The position numbers and the translations under genes were made by a program. From Rhizobium sp. NFR07 (lineage in GTDB: Bacteria; Pseudomonadota; Alphaproteobacteria; Rhizobiales; Rhizobiaceae), in NCBI RefSeq assembly GCF_900111905.1, contig NZ_FOKM01000005.1, forward strand, positions 1-64,000: 64,000 nucleotides of DNA, given 5' to 3'. The notes below the pieces were generated by a model. The model saw only the letters and a list, made by a program, of their open reading frames with translations, was not told the DNA's origin and ran no database searches. Below, one piece after another: positions 41,389 to 50,552 of this stretch (position 1 is the first letter of the stretch; every line of letters starts with the position of its first letter).

Positions 41389-42222
41389 ATGACTGCCACA
41401 AGAACGATCATCGTCACCGGCTGTTCCTCCGGCATCGGCGCATACTGCGCAAGAGCATTGAAGGCAGACGGCTGGCGCGTCTTCGCCACCGTGCGCCGGG
41501 ACGAAGACCTCGCAGCACTCGAAGCCGACGGGATCGAGGCGCTGGTCATGGACTATACGAAACCCGAGACGATCGCCCGGCTGGTCGAGGCCGTTGCAGA
41601 CAGGACGGGAGGCCGGATCGACGCGCTGTTCAACAACGGCGCCTATGGCCAGCCCGGTGCCGTCGAGGACCTGACGACCGACGTGCTGCGCGAGCAGTTC
41701 GAGACCAATGTCTTCGGCTGGCATGAACTGACCCGCCGCGTCATTCCGATGATGCGGACGCAGGGAAAGGGCCGGATCGTCAATTGCTCGTCCATCCTCG
41801 GCATCGTTCCCTATCGCTATCGTGGTGCCTATACGGCCTCCAAATATGCGCTGGAGGGGCTGACAGTGACCATGCGCATGGAGCTTGAAGGCAGCGGCAT
41901 CGGGGTCAGCCTGATCGAGCCGGGTCCGATCGAATCGCGCTTCACGGCCAATGCGCTGGCCAAGATCAACGATCACATCGATCTCGAAGGCTCGGCCCAT
42001 GCGGCCGAATACAGGCGCCAGTTGAGACGGCTCGATGGAAGCGGCCCGGTTAATCGCCACAGGCTCGGCCCCGACGCGGTCCATGAGGTTCTCCGCCAGG
42101 CCCTCAACAGCCCTCGTCCGCGCCCGCACTATCTGGTAACCAGACCTGCCAAACAGGGCGCGTTGTTGAAGAGGCTGCTTCCCGCTTCGCTTTTCTATAC
42201 GCTGTTGAAGCGGTTCGACTGA
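41389..42222 (+). CDS. Short-chain dehydrogenase/reductase
   Basis: 277 residues. Classical SDR: TGCSSGIG cofactor loop near residue 11, NNGAYG, catalytic Ser in NCSSILG and YTASK. The position of Arg after the cofactor loop suggests NADP. Substrate unknown. It lies 13 bases before the HIG1-like gene, the first of a three-gene operon with it and the cobalamin adenosyltransferase. Confidence 0.9.
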   Translation: MTATRTIIVTGCSSGIGAYCARALKADGWRVFATVRRDEDLAALEADGIEALVMDYTKPETIARLVEAVADRTGGRIDALFNNGAYGQPGAVEDLTTDVLREQFETNVFGWHELTRRVIPMMRTQGKGRIVNCSSILGIVPYRYRGAYTASKYALEGLTVTMRMELEGSGIGVSLIEPGPIESRFTANALAKINDHIDLEGSAHAAEYRRQLRRLDGSGPVNRHRLGPDAVHEVLRQALNSPRPRPHYLVTRPAKQGALLKRLLPASLFYTLLKRFD

Positions 42223-42235
42223 CGGGAGGAGCCCG

Positions 42236-42439
42236 ATGTCTACATTCACCACCATTCTCACCGTGATCGTGATGGGCCTCGTCGTGCTCGTCCTGATCCG
42301 CGGGCTGTTCACGATGATGAAGGGCCAGGACGCCAACCGGTCCAACAAACTGATGCAGCTTCGGCTGGTTCTGCAGGCGGTCGCGATCGTGCTCATCATG
42401 CTGACGCTCTGGATCACCGGCGGCGGCAGGCCCACCTGA
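42236..42439 (+). CDS. HIG1-type twin-transmembrane protein
   Basis: 67 residues: two membrane helices (about 4-24 and 43-61) joined by the basic loop MMKGQDANRSNKLMQLR, which matches the HIG1/hypoxia-induced domain. Mitochondrial members help assemble cytochrome oxidase supercomplexes; the bacterial role is little known. GGAGGAG precedes the ATG. It sits between an SDR gene and a cobalamin adenosyltransferase, a link also seen in other rhizobia. Confidence 0.85.
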   Translation: MSTFTTILTVIVMGLVVLVLIRGLFTMMKGQDANRSNKLMQLRLVLQAVAIVLIMLTLWITGGGRPT

Positions 42440-42453
42440 GGAACGGCAAGACC

Positions 42454-43026
42454 ATGGTCAAACTCAACAAGATCTATACCCGCACCGGCGACAAGGGCAC
42501 GACAGGGCTCGTCTCGGGACCGCGCCGTGAAAAGTTCGACCTGCGCGTCGAAGCCTATGGCACGGTCGACGAGGCCAATTCCGCCGTCGGCCTTGCCCGC
42601 CTCCACACCGCCGGTGTGGACGAACTGGATGTCATGCTGGTGCGCATCCAGAACGACCTGTTCGACCTCGGCTCCGACCTCGCCACGCCCGACACGGGCG
42701 AAGAGCTCGATTACGAGCCGCTTCGCATCATCGAGGCGCAGGCGGAGCGGCTGGAGCGCGAGATCGACAGCCTGAACGGCGAGCTTGATCCGCTGACATC
42801 CTTCGTCCTGCCGGGCGGCACGGCCGCGGCCGCGCATCTGCACATGGCCCGCACGGTGGCGCGGCGCGCCGAACGGCTGATGGTCGAACTGTCCCGCCAG
42901 GAACGGGTCGGCGAGGCGGCGCTGAAATACATCAACCGCCTTTCGGACTTCCTGTTCGTTGCGGCCCGCTTTGCCAACGATCGCGGACAGGCTGATATTT
43001 TGTGGGTTCCGGGGAAGCACAGGTGA
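42454..43026 (+). CDS. PduO-type ATP:cob(I)alamin adenosyltransferase
   Basis: 190 residues. Transfers the adenosyl group of ATP to cob(I)alamin to make coenzyme B12. The N-terminal ATP-binding motif is YTRTGDKGTTGL, and VDEANSAVG and the C-terminal RLSDFLFVAAR are conserved. Trimeric helical family related to human MMAB, not CobA. Adenosylcobalamin serves methylmalonyl-CoA mutase and ribonucleotide reductase in rhizobia. Confidence 0.95.
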   Translation: MVKLNKIYTRTGDKGTTGLVSGPRREKFDLRVEAYGTVDEANSAVGLARLHTAGVDELDVMLVRIQNDLFDLGSDLATPDTGEELDYEPLRIIEAQAERLEREIDSLNGELDPLTSFVLPGGTAAAAHLHMARTVARRAERLMVELSRQERVGEAALKYINRLSDFLFVAARFANDRGQADILWVPGKHR

Positions 43027-43058
43027 GTGGCTACGCTAAGGATAAGCGGGCCCAGCCT

Positions 43059-43177
43059 CCCTCATTCCTACGCTTGTCACAGGAATCCAGCCAGCCCAAG
43101 TCATTGGGCTGAGAAAAACTCTTTCGCCGCGCAGACGCGCGCCGACTGGATCCCTGTGACAAGCACAGGGATGAGGG
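43059..43177. repeat. Palindromic intergenic repeat, family R2, copy 2
   Basis: About 119 bases with 32-base inverted ends: CCCTCATTCCTACGCTTGTC at the left and its partner ending GCACAGGGATGAGGG at the right, four mismatches in 32. The centre has CAGCCCAAG...TTGGGCTG and GCGCAGACGCGC hairpins. It lies just before the rhomboid gene, whose start is 22 bases further. Confidence 0.8.
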
Positions 43178-43198
43178 CAGAACGTGTGGAGACGTTAG

Positions 43199-43945
43199 AT
43201 GTTCATTCCGCTGCATGACGCGAACCAGCTGAGATACATCAAGGTGCAATACGTCACGATCGGGCTGATCGTCCTCAACGTACTGGCATGGCTGTTCACG
43301 ACGCTGGCCCCTTCCGACCAGTCGGAGCGGGCGGCGATGGCGCTGGGCTTCATCCCGGCGCTGATCTTCGATCATGCGGTACTGGACCCGTCGCTCGTCA
43401 TCGTGCCGGAAGACGCAACTTTTCTGACCTACGCATTTCTCCATATCGACTTCTGGCATCTGGCGCCGAACATGCTGTTCCTTTGGGTCTTCGGCGACAA
43501 TGTCGAGGATGCTCTGGGCCATGTCCGCTTTCTTGTCTTCTATCTGCTTTGTGCCGCAGCGGGTGCAGCACTCCACGGGCTTGTCGGCCCCTCGTCTGAA
43601 GGCCCGCTGATCGGCGCATCCGGTGCTGTGGCAGGCGTGGTCGCTGCCTATTTCCTGCTGCATCCGAAGGTGCGAGTCTGGGTGCTGGTGCTGTTCCGTA
43701 TTCCACTTCCGCTGCCCGCCTTTATCCCGCTGGCGCTCTGGATCGGCCAGCAATTCGTCATGCTGGCGCTCGAACTCGATGGCATGGTCTCCTGGGGCGC
43801 CCATGTGGGCGGCATCGTTGCCGGTGCGCTGCTGGTTCTCGTCATGCGGCGCAAGGGCGTGCCGCTGTTCGACAGGCAGATCGTCACACCCCGTGCCGTC
43901 CGGCACAGAACGAGCGTTCCGCGGGTGGGCACCCTTGCCGAATAG
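43199..43945 (+). CDS. Rhomboid family intramembrane serine protease
   Basis: 248 residues, six membrane helices. The catalytic Ser is in GASGAVAG (near 140) and the His in WGAHVGG (near 201); HLAPNML supplies the loop His and Asn. It cleaves other membrane proteins within the bilayer; natural substrates in rhizobia are unknown. GGAG lies seven bases before the ATG, just after the R2 repeat. Confidence 0.95.
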   Translation: MFIPLHDANQLRYIKVQYVTIGLIVLNVLAWLFTTLAPSDQSERAAMALGFIPALIFDHAVLDPSLVIVPEDATFLTYAFLHIDFWHLAPNMLFLWVFGDNVEDALGHVRFLVFYLLCAAAGAALHGLVGPSSEGPLIGASGAVAGVVAAYFLLHPKVRVWVLVLFRIPLPLPAFIPLALWIGQQFVMLALELDGMVSWGAHVGGIVAGALLVLVMRRKGVPLFDRQIVTPRAVRHRTSVPRVGTLAE

Positions 43946-44095
43946 GGATATGAGAAATGCGCAAGTGCCGGCATGGAATTCGAGTGCAAATCGCGTTGTG
44001 TTCGGCCGAAAAATGCGTATCCATGTCGCCCACTGACAATTGAGGAGATGGCAAATGTCGCAATTTGCCGTCAGTGAAAGTCAAGGAAGGACCCC

Positions 44096-44842
44096 ATGAA
44101 GATCCTGGTGCCTGTCAAGCGAGTGGTCGATTACAACGTGAAGATCCGGGTGAAGCCGGATGGTACGGGCGTCGAGCTGGCCAATGTGAAGATGTCGATG
44201 AACCCGTTCGACGAAATTTCCGTCGAAGAGGCTCTTCGCCTGAAGGAAGCAGGCAAGGCGGAAGAGGTGATCGTCGTTTCGATCGGCCCGGCCAAGGCGG
44301 AAGAAACGCTGCGCACCGCACTCGCCATGGGCGCCGACTGCGCGATCCTGGTCGAGACGGATGACCTCGTCGAGCCGCTCGCCGTCGCCAAGATCCTGAA
44401 GGGCGTCGTCGATGCCGAACAGCCCGGCCTGATCATCGTCGGCAAGCAGGCGATCGATGACGATGCAAACCAGACCGGCCAGATGCTCGCGGCCCTGCTC
44501 GGCTCCGCCCAGGCGACCTTCGCTTCCAAGATCGAGCTTTCCGCCGACAAGGCGACCGTGACGCGCGAAGTCGATGGCGGCCTGCAGACGATCGAAGTCA
44601 CGCTCCCGGCCGTCGTCACCACCGACCTTCGCCTGAACGAGCCGCGCTACGCCTCGCTGCCGAACATCATGAAGGCCAAGAAGAAGCCGCTCGACAAGAA
44701 GTCGCCTGCCGATTTCGGCGTCGATACCGCGCCGCGCCTGAAGGTGTTGAAGACGGAAGAGCCGGGCGGCCGCAAGGCGGGCGTCAAGGTTTCGAGCGTC
44801 GAAGAGCTGGTTTCCAGCCTCAAGACCGCCGGCGTGATCTAA
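44096..44842 (+). CDS. etfB: Electron transfer flavoprotein beta subunit
   Basis: 248 residues. Forms with EtfA a heterodimer that takes electrons from acyl-CoA and other dehydrogenases and passes them to ETF-ubiquinone oxidoreductase. It begins [14 protein letters not shown] and has [16 protein letters not shown] and the C-terminal AMP-binding [26 protein letters not shown] precedes the ATG. etfA follows after 18 bases. Confidence 0.97.
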   Translation: MKILVPVKRVVDYNVKIRVKPDGTGVELANVKMSMNPFDEISVEEALRLKEAGKAEEVIVVSIGPAKAEETLRTALAMGADCAILVETDDLVEPLAVAKILKGVVDAEQPGLIIVGKQAIDDDANQTGQMLAALLGSAQATFASKIELSADKATVTREVDGGLQTIEVTLPAVVTTDLRLNEPRYASLPNIMKAKKKPLDKKSPADFGVDTAPRLKVLKTEEPGGRKAGVKVSSVEELVSSLKTAGVI

Positions 44843-44860
44843 GGGACAGGAGAGAACATC

Positions 44861-45790
44861 ATGGCCATTCTTCTTTTCGCCGAACACGACAATGCAAGCC
44901 TCTCCGACCAGACCGCCAAGGCGCTGACCGCGGCCACCCAGATCGGTGGCGACGTGCATATTCTGGTCGCGGGATCCGGTGCGCAGGCTGCGGCCGATGC
45001 CGCCGCCAAGCTCGCCGGCGTCTCCAAGGTTCTGCTTGCCGACGACGCGAGCCTTGCCAACAACCTCGCCGAACCGGTCGCGGCCCTCATCGTTTCGCTG
45101 GCGCCTGCCTATGACACGATCATCGCGCCGGCCACGACCTCGGCCAAGAACATCATGCCGCGCGTCGCAGCCCTGCTCGACGTGATGCAGGTGTCGGAAA
45201 TCATCGAGGTCGTGTCGGCCGACACGTTCAAGCGCCCGATCTATGCCGGCAACGCGATCCAGACCGTCCAGTCGACCGACGCCAGACGAGTCATCACCGT
45301 GCGCACGGCATCCTTTGCCGCGGCGGGCGAAGGTGGCTCGGCTTCCGTCGAAAGCGCCTCGGCTGCCGCAAACCCGGGCGTATCGAGCTTCGTTTCCGAC
45401 GCGCTCTCCTCTTCGGAGCGCCCGGAGCTGACCTCGGCAAAAATCATCATCTCGGGCGGCCGTGCACTCGGTTCCTCGGAAAAGTTCCAGGAGGTCATCC
45501 TGCCGGTGGCCGACAAGCTGGGTGCTGCCGTCGGCGCATCCCGCGCCGCCGTCGATGCGGGTTATGCCCCGAACGACTGGCAGGTCGGCCAGACCGGCAA
45601 GGTCGTTGCGCCGCAGCTCTATATCGCGGTCGGCATTTCCGGCGCGATCCAGCATCTCGCCGGCATGAAGGATTCCAAGGTCATCGTCGCCATCAACAAG
45701 GACGAGGAAGCACCGATCTTCCAGGTCGCCGATTACGGCCTCGTCGGCGATCTCTTCGACATCCTGCCGAAGCTCGAAAAGGCGCTTTGA
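44861..45790 (+). CDS. etfA: Electron transfer flavoprotein alpha subunit
   Basis: 309 residues. The C-terminal FAD-binding domain has [23 protein letters not shown] and [18 protein letters not shown]; the N-terminal half is [10 protein letters not shown]. Partner of EtfB. Transcribed with etfB and followed by a terminator, then the 3-hydroxyacyl-CoA dehydrogenase gene, which fits a shared role in fatty-acid or polyhydroxybutyrate metabolism. Confidence 0.97.
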   Translation: MAILLFAEHDNASLSDQTAKALTAATQIGGDVHILVAGSGAQAAADAAAKLAGVSKVLLADDASLANNLAEPVAALIVSLAPAYDTIIAPATTSAKNIMPRVAALLDVMQVSEIIEVVSADTFKRPIYAGNAIQTVQSTDARRVITVRTASFAAAGEGGSASVESASAAANPGVSSFVSDALSSSERPELTSAKIIISGGRALGSSEKFQEVILPVADKLGAAVGASRAAVDAGYAPNDWQVGQTGKVVAPQLYIAVGISGAIQHLAGMKDSKVIVAINKDEEAPIFQVADYGLVGDLFDILPKLEKAL

Positions 45791-45798
45791 GCATCTGA

Positions 45799-45883
45799 CT
45801 TTTCGCAAGCGCGAAAAGTGCTGGAAAAACGCGCTATAGCGGAATAAAAATCTTGCCGGGCGGCCAACGGGCGTCCGGCATTT
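45799..45883 (+). terminator. Hairpins after etfA, including a likely terminator
   Basis: First a perfect nine-base stem ACTTTTCGC/GCGAAAAGT (45799-45820, loop AAGC), then a second stem GCCGGGCG/CGTCCGGC (45855-45879, one G-T wobble) followed by ATTTTC. The first half resembles the end of the R1 repeat family (GCGAAAAGTGCTGGAA), so it may be a fragment of it. Confidence 0.6.
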
Positions 45884-45941
45884 TCATAAAGGGCCGCGCA
45901 ATGCGACGCTGGCCCAAAGGGAGCGAGGCAAAGGCATCGTC

Positions 45942-46811
45942 ATGAAGAATATCGGCGTCATAGGCGCAGGCCAGATGGGTTGTGGAATTGCACATGTTTC
46001 GGCGCTGGCCGGCTACAATGTGCAGATGTACGACCTGTCGAAGGACCGCATCGAAGGCGCTCTCGCGACGATCAACGGCAATCTTGCCCGCCAGGTTTCC
46101 AACGGCAAGCTGTCCGACGAGGACCGCAACGCCGCGCTTTCCCGCATCTCGGGCTCGGCCGATGTCAACGATCTGGCACCGATGGACATGGTCATCGAGG
46201 CCGCGACTGAAGACGAAAGCGTCAAGCGCAAGATCTATGCGCAGGTCTGCCCCGTGCTGAAGCCGGAAGCGCTGCTGGCCACCAATACGTCCTCGCTTTC
46301 GATCACCCGGCTTGCCGCCGCAACCGACCGGCCGGAACGCTTCATGGGCATCCATTTCATGAACCCGGTGCCGGTGATGAAGCTGGTCGAACTGGTACGC
46401 GGCATCGCCACCGACGAGCCGACCTTCCGCGCCGCCAAGGAATATGTGACGGCGCTCGACAAGACGACGACCGTCGCCGAAGATTTTCCGGCCTTCATCG
46501 TCAACCGCATCCTGCTGCCGATGATCAACGAGGCGATCTACACGCTCTATGAAGGCGTCGGCTCGGTCGAGGCGATCGACACCGCGATGAAACTCGGCGC
46601 CAACCATCCGATGGGCCCGCTGCAGCTCGCCGATTTCATCGGCCTCGACACCTGTCTGTCGATCATGCAGGTGCTGCATGACGGCCTCGCCGACAGCAAG
46701 TACCGCCCCTGCCCGCTTCTGGTAAAATATGTCGAAGCCGGCTGGCTCGGCCGCAAATCCGGCCGCGGCTTCTACGACTATCGCGGCGAGACGCCGGTTC
46801 CGACCCGCTAA
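45942..46811 (+). CDS. 3-hydroxybutyryl-CoA dehydrogenase
   Basis: 289 residues. NAD(P)-binding GAGQMGCGIAHV at the start, GIHFMNPVPVMKLVE in the middle, and the C-terminal substrate domain with HPMGPLQLADFIGLD. It interconverts acetoacetyl-CoA and 3-hydroxybutyryl-CoA. The length is that of single-domain Hbd/PaaH enzymes, not FadB. It follows etfBA by 150 bases, probably with its own promoter. Confidence 0.93.
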   Translation: MKNIGVIGAGQMGCGIAHVSALAGYNVQMYDLSKDRIEGALATINGNLARQVSNGKLSDEDRNAALSRISGSADVNDLAPMDMVIEAATEDESVKRKIYAQVCPVLKPEALLATNTSSLSITRLAAATDRPERFMGIHFMNPVPVMKLVELVRGIATDEPTFRAAKEYVTALDKTTTVAEDFPAFIVNRILLPMINEAIYTLYEGVGSVEAIDTAMKLGANHPMGPLQLADFIGLDTCLSIMQVLHDGLADSKYRPCPLLVKYVEAGWLGRKSGRGFYDYRGETPVPTR

Positions 46812-46820
46812 ACAATTGGA

Positions 46821-47246
46821 TCACGGCAAAGGGCCGACGATCGCCTGATCGTTCTTCGCGGCGATTGCAGGGATATTGTCCGCGCGCGGTTCGGGCGCGT
46901 TGTGCATGTCCCTGAAGAATTCCTCGTGGCGGCGTGGCGTCGACACGAGGATATGCTTTGCCGGCTCGTTCCCCACATTGCTGAACCCATGCACGACGCC
47001 GCGCGCCACCTGCACGCGGGCGCCGACCGGCACCAGATGCGTTTCCTCTCCGATCAGATATCTGATCTCGCCGGAGAGCACGATGAACAGCTTGTCCTCC
47101 GTCATGGAAATATGCGCCGGCGCCCCGTAGCCGGGCTGGATCGTCATTTCCAGCATGGTGAAGGGAGACGGATAGGGATTGAGGATCCTCGTCTTCATCC
47201 CGGCAAATTCTGTGGTCTCGAAATCGAGCGTGATACCAGTTTCCAT
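46821..47246 (-). CDS. Cupin domain protein
   Basis: 141 residues. The cupin barrel has GYGAPAHISMTEDKLFIVLSG (read as PAHISMTEDKLF), and later VARGVVHGFSNVG. Metal ligands His, Glu/Asp and His are present. Substrate unknown; such proteins bind small molecules or act as isomerases and dioxygenases. It lies nine bases from the end of the convergent hbd gene. Confidence 0.88.
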   Translation of the reverse strand: METGITLDFETTEFAGMKTRILNPYPSPFTMLEMTIQPGYGAPAHISMTEDKLFIVLSGEIRYLIGEETHLVPVGARVQVARGVVHGFSNVGNEPAKHILVSTPRRHEEFFRDMHNAPEPRADNIPAIAAKNDQAIVGPLP

Positions 47247-47403
47247 CGCAGCCTCTGATACGCGGTTGCAGCAGGGGCTCTGTCAGCCCTAGCAAACCAA
47301 CCTATGGACGCGATAAATCGCCAACAAGGTTGGCAGGCCACCGAATTTCAAACGCAATCAGTTAGATCAGCGGCAGCACTATTTCATCCGACCGGATGAA
47401 CGC

Positions 47404-47802
47404 TTAGGCCTGCATGATATCCGTGCGGGAGAAGTCGTTGCCCTTGAACAGCAAGGACACGCCGCGAACCTTCGCGCATGCGTAGGACATGCAATCTGCA
47501 AGATTGAGCTGGGCACGGTGACCGCGCCCTTTGCCGTATCGTGCGAAGGCACCAACCGCCGCAGTCGCCACGACGTCATCGATCGGCATGACCGCGACCT
47601 GCGCCTCCGCAAGCAGGCGTCCGATACGGGCTTCGACCAGGATGGGATCGATATCCAGCATGGTGGCGAGGCGCATGGATGCTTCAAGTATGACGAGGCC
47701 GGATGTCAGGCATCCTGCCGATTTCTCGATACGTTCTGCGTAGTGAGCCGCATCGGGCTCGTCAGCGAGGAGAGCAACAATCACCGACGTGTCGATGAAC
47801 AT
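47404..47802 (-). CDS. vapC: PIN-domain toxin VapC
   Basis: 132 residues. Ribonuclease toxin of a type II toxin-antitoxin pair. The PIN core shows Asp4 in MFIDTSVIVALL, Glu in VILEASMR and a later Asp in LADCMSYA. The ATG overlaps the vapB stop by one base (TGATG). VapC usually cuts initiator tRNA or rRNA loops; the target here is unknown. Confidence 0.92.
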   Translation of the reverse strand: MFIDTSVIVALLADEPDAAHYAERIEKSAGCLTSGLVILEASMRLATMLDIDPILVEARIGRLLAEAQVAVMPIDDVVATAAVGAFARYGKGRGHRAQLNLADCMSYACAKVRGVSLLFKGNDFSRTDIMQA

Positions 47803-48044
47803 CAGGGCTGGCCCCACATGTCGTCGATTTCCCGCTTGCTCGGCATGCGACCATTCGGCCCGGCCTGAGCCTTCAGCTCATCCGCCATGCGCGCGATCCG
47901 TTGCGAAAGCGGGACTTTGGCAGTTTCCCGCTTCAACTCTTCCTCAAGTGCCTGGATGACGGCTGTCGTCATCGTCACCTTGCGCTTCCTGGCAAGCTCT
48001 TCGGCAAGTTCTCGGGCTCGCTCATCACGAATTTGAAGGGTCAT
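47802..48044 (-). CDS. vapB: VapB-type antitoxin
   Basis: 80 residues. The start MTLQIRDERARELAEELA and the helical end with EEELKR fit PSK/VapB ribbon-helix-helix antitoxins, which bind their own promoter and neutralise VapC. GGAG lies seven bases before the ATG at 48044. Translationally coupled to vapC; the pair sits between a cupin gene and tlpA. Confidence 0.88.
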   Translation of the reverse strand: MTLQIRDERARELAEELARKRKVTMTTAVIQALEEELKRETAKVPLSQRIARMADELKAQAGPNGRMPSKREIDDMWGQP

Positions 48045-48114
48045 GGGCCTGCTCCAGCGATAATGCCGGATAGTATCATTACAAATGACAGCCGTCATCC
48101 ATACAAATTAGTGG

Positions 48115-48795
48115 TCAAACGCCCTTCACGGCCTTTACCAGCGCCTTGGCATCCTCGCTGTCCCAGGCAGCGGGGCCGTTCATCGAGCCGATCAGGCAGC
48201 CCTTTTTATCGAGGATCAGTGTCGCGGGCAGGCCGAAGGCGAGACCTTCCTTCTTCAGCGTGTTGAATACGCCCATCGAGCTGTCGCGGTAGAAGGAAAG
48301 CTTGTCGAGCTTGTAGTCCTGATAGAAATTCTTCGGCTTCTGGTCGCTGCCGGTATCGATATTGACCGCCACGACCTCGAAGTCACTGCCGCCCATCGTG
48401 CTCTGCAGCGCATTGAGTGCCGGCATTTCTTCGCGGCACGGCACGCACCATGTGGCCCAGAGATTGAGCAGCACCGTTTTGCCGGCGAGATCGACGGTCT
48501 TCAAATCCTGCCCCTCAGGCCCCTTGAAGCTCAAGTCGAGCGGCCGCGGCGGCTGCGCTTCGACCATTGCTGCGACCTCGCCCTTGGAGAAGGCGGCAAC
48601 CGACTTGGCGAGATCGACCGCGCCCTTGCATTGCCCGGCGGAGGCGGCCATTTGGCTTCCCGAGCCGCCCTCCATGCCATTGCCAGACCCTGTGTTCCTC
48701 ACGTATACCGCCACGGCACCGGCAAGGATCCCTGCGACGGCGGCAATCATGATCAATCGGGCGGACGGGAGACCAAGCGGTCTTTTGGACGTCAT
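48115..48795 (-). CDS. tlpA: TlpA-like membrane-anchored thiol-disulfide oxidoreductase
   Basis: 226 residues. One N-terminal membrane anchor (about 14-34), then a periplasmic thioredoxin fold with WCVPC near residue 118 and the cis-Pro in GLPATLILD. TlpA reduces copper-site cysteines for cytochrome oxidase assembly in Bradyrhizobium; the same role is likely. GGAG lies seven bases before the ATG at 48795. Divergent from argH, whose start codon is only 25 bases away. Confidence 0.93.
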   Translation of the reverse strand: MTSKRPLGLPSARLIMIAAVAGILAGAVAVYVRNTGSGNGMEGGSGSQMAASAGQCKGAVDLAKSVAAFSKGEVAAMVEAQPPRPLDLSFKGPEGQDLKTVDLAGKTVLLNLWATWCVPCREEMPALNALQSTMGGSDFEVVAVNIDTGSDQKPKNFYQDYKLDKLSFYRDSSMGVFNTLKKEGLAFGLPATLILDKKGCLIGSMNGPAAWDSEDAKALVKAVKGV

Positions 48796-48820
48796 TACAA
48801 AACTCCAGGACTGATATCTC

Positions 48821-50221
48821 ATGGCCGATACGAAGGACGCGACATCTTCCAACCAGATGTGGGGCGGGCGCTTCGCTTCCGGGCCGGATGCGATCATGGA
48901 GGAGATAAATGCCTCGATCGGTTTCGACAAGAAGCTGTTCGCCCAGGATATTCGCGGCTCGATCGCCCATGCGACCATGCTGGCCGAAAAGGGCATCATT
49001 TCGCCCGAAGATAAAGACCAGATCGTATCCGGCCTGAACACGATCCTGTCAGAGATCGAAAGCGGCCAGTTCGAATTCTCCCGCAAGCTCGAAGACATTC
49101 ACATGAATGTCGAGGCGCGGCTCGCAACCCTGATCGGCCCGGCTGCCGGCCGCCTGCACACCGCCCGTTCGCGCAACGACCAGGTCGCGCTCGACTTCCG
49201 CCTCTGGGTCAAGGAAGAGCTTACCAAGACCGAGCGCATGCTGACCGACCTGATCGCAGCCTTCCTCGATCGCGCCGAAGAGCATGCCGAAACCGTCATG
49301 CCGGGCTTCACCCATCTGCAGACCGCCCAGCCGGTCACCTTCGGCCATCACTGCATGGCCTATGTGGAAATGTTCGGCCGTGACCGCGCCCGCGTGCGCC
49401 ATGCGATCGACCACCTGGACGAAAGCCCGATCGGTGCCGCTGCACTTGCCGGCACCGGCTTCCCGATCGATCGCCACATGACGGCGAAGGCCCTCGGCTT
49501 CCGCGAGCCGACCCGCAACTCGATCGACACCGTCTCCGACCGCGATTTCGCGCTGGAATTTCTCTCGGTCGCGGCGATCTGCGCCATGCACCTGTCGCGT
49601 CTGGCCGAGGAAATCGTCATCTGGTCGACGCCGCAATTCGGCTTCGTGCGCCTGTCCGACGCGTTTTCGACCGGCTCCTCGATCATGCCGCAGAAGAAGA
49701 ACCCGGATGCCGCCGAACTGGTGCGCGCCAAGACCGGCCGCATCAACGGCTCGCTGGTGGCGCTCTTAACCGTCATGAAGGGTCTGCCGCTCGCCTATTC
49801 CAAGGACATGCAAGAAGACAAGGAACAGGTCTTCGATGCCGCCGAGAACCTGGAACTGGCGATTGCCGCCATGACCGGCATGATGCGCGACATGACGATC
49901 CGCGAAGACCGCATGCGCGCCGCCGCCGGCTCCGGCTACTCGACCGCCACCGATCTGGCCGACTGGCTGGTGCGCGAGGCGGGCCTGCCCTTCCGCGACG
50001 CCCACCATGCAACCGGCCATGCCGTGGCACTGGCCGAAAAGAAGGGCTGCGAGCTTGCCGAACTCTCGCTGGACGAGCTTAAGGCGATCAACCCGGCGAT
50101 CAACGACAAGGTCTTCGACGTGTTGACGGTCGACGCCTCCGTTGCCAGCCGCCAGAGTTTTGGCGGCACGGCGCCGTCGGAGGTCAGGAAGCAGATCGCC
50201 TACTGGCGCGGCCGCAACTGA
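48821..50221 (+). CDS. argH: Argininosuccinate lyase
   Basis: 466 residues. Last step of arginine synthesis: splits argininosuccinate into arginine and fumarate. Family signature [15 protein letters not shown] with the catalytic Ser, the start [11 protein letters not shown] and the [11 protein letters not shown] motif. Length normal. Followed by the lptM and lysA genes on the same strand. Confidence 0.98.
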   Translation: MADTKDATSSNQMWGGRFASGPDAIMEEINASIGFDKKLFAQDIRGSIAHATMLAEKGIISPEDKDQIVSGLNTILSEIESGQFEFSRKLEDIHMNVEARLATLIGPAAGRLHTARSRNDQVALDFRLWVKEELTKTERMLTDLIAAFLDRAEEHAETVMPGFTHLQTAQPVTFGHHCMAYVEMFGRDRARVRHAIDHLDESPIGAAALAGTGFPIDRHMTAKALGFREPTRNSIDTVSDRDFALEFLSVAAICAMHLSRLAEEIVIWSTPQFGFVRLSDAFSTGSSIMPQKKNPDAAELVRAKTGRINGSLVALLTVMKGLPLAYSKDMQEDKEQVFDAAENLELAIAAMTGMMRDMTIREDRMRAAAGSGYSTATDLADWLVREAGLPFRDAHHATGHAVALAEKKGCELAELSLDELKAINPAINDKVFDVLTVDASVASRQSFGGTAPSEVRKQIAYWRGRN

Positions 50222-50324
50222 GCCCGAAATCCGCAACCATCCGGCAAGCCGGATTAAAGACTGCACAAGCGCGCGGAACTTCGCTATGAAAGTTCCCGCC
50301 CCCATGTGCCGGAGAAGGAAGAGA

Positions 50325-50522
50325 ATGTCGAAGTCGCTGGTCAAAATTGCCCGCATCACCTTTGCGCTGAGCCTTGCCGGCGTCGTTGTCGTCGGCTGCG
50401 GCCGTAAGGGTGATCTCGACCGCCCGAGCACGCCGGTGGAACAGCAGAACGTCCGCAAGACGACCGAGCAGAAGAACCGGCCCGTTCCCGAGCGGCCCTT
50501 CGTCCTCGACCCGCTCCTGTAG
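50325..50522 (+). CDS. lptM: LptM-like small lipoprotein
   Basis: 65 residues. Lipoprotein signal: basic start, hydrophobic stretch and lipobox VVGC, giving a mature end CGRKGDLDRP that matches LptM (formerly YifL), where C-G-x-K-G is conserved. E. coli LptM helps LptD fold in the outer membrane. GGAGAAGGAAG lies upstream of the ATG. Between argH and lysA, as seen in other rhizobia. Confidence 0.85.
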   Translation: MSKSLVKIARITFALSLAGVVVVGCGRKGDLDRPSTPVEQQNVRKTTEQKNRPVPERPFVLDPLL

Positions 50523-50552
50523 TTCGACGCCCCCTAATTCTCGAGAATTGCC

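Noticed and set aside
41383..45808. Long minus-strand open frames opposite the SDR, adenosyltransferase and etfBA genes
   Set aside because: All lie antisense to well-supported genes and have no homology I recognise.
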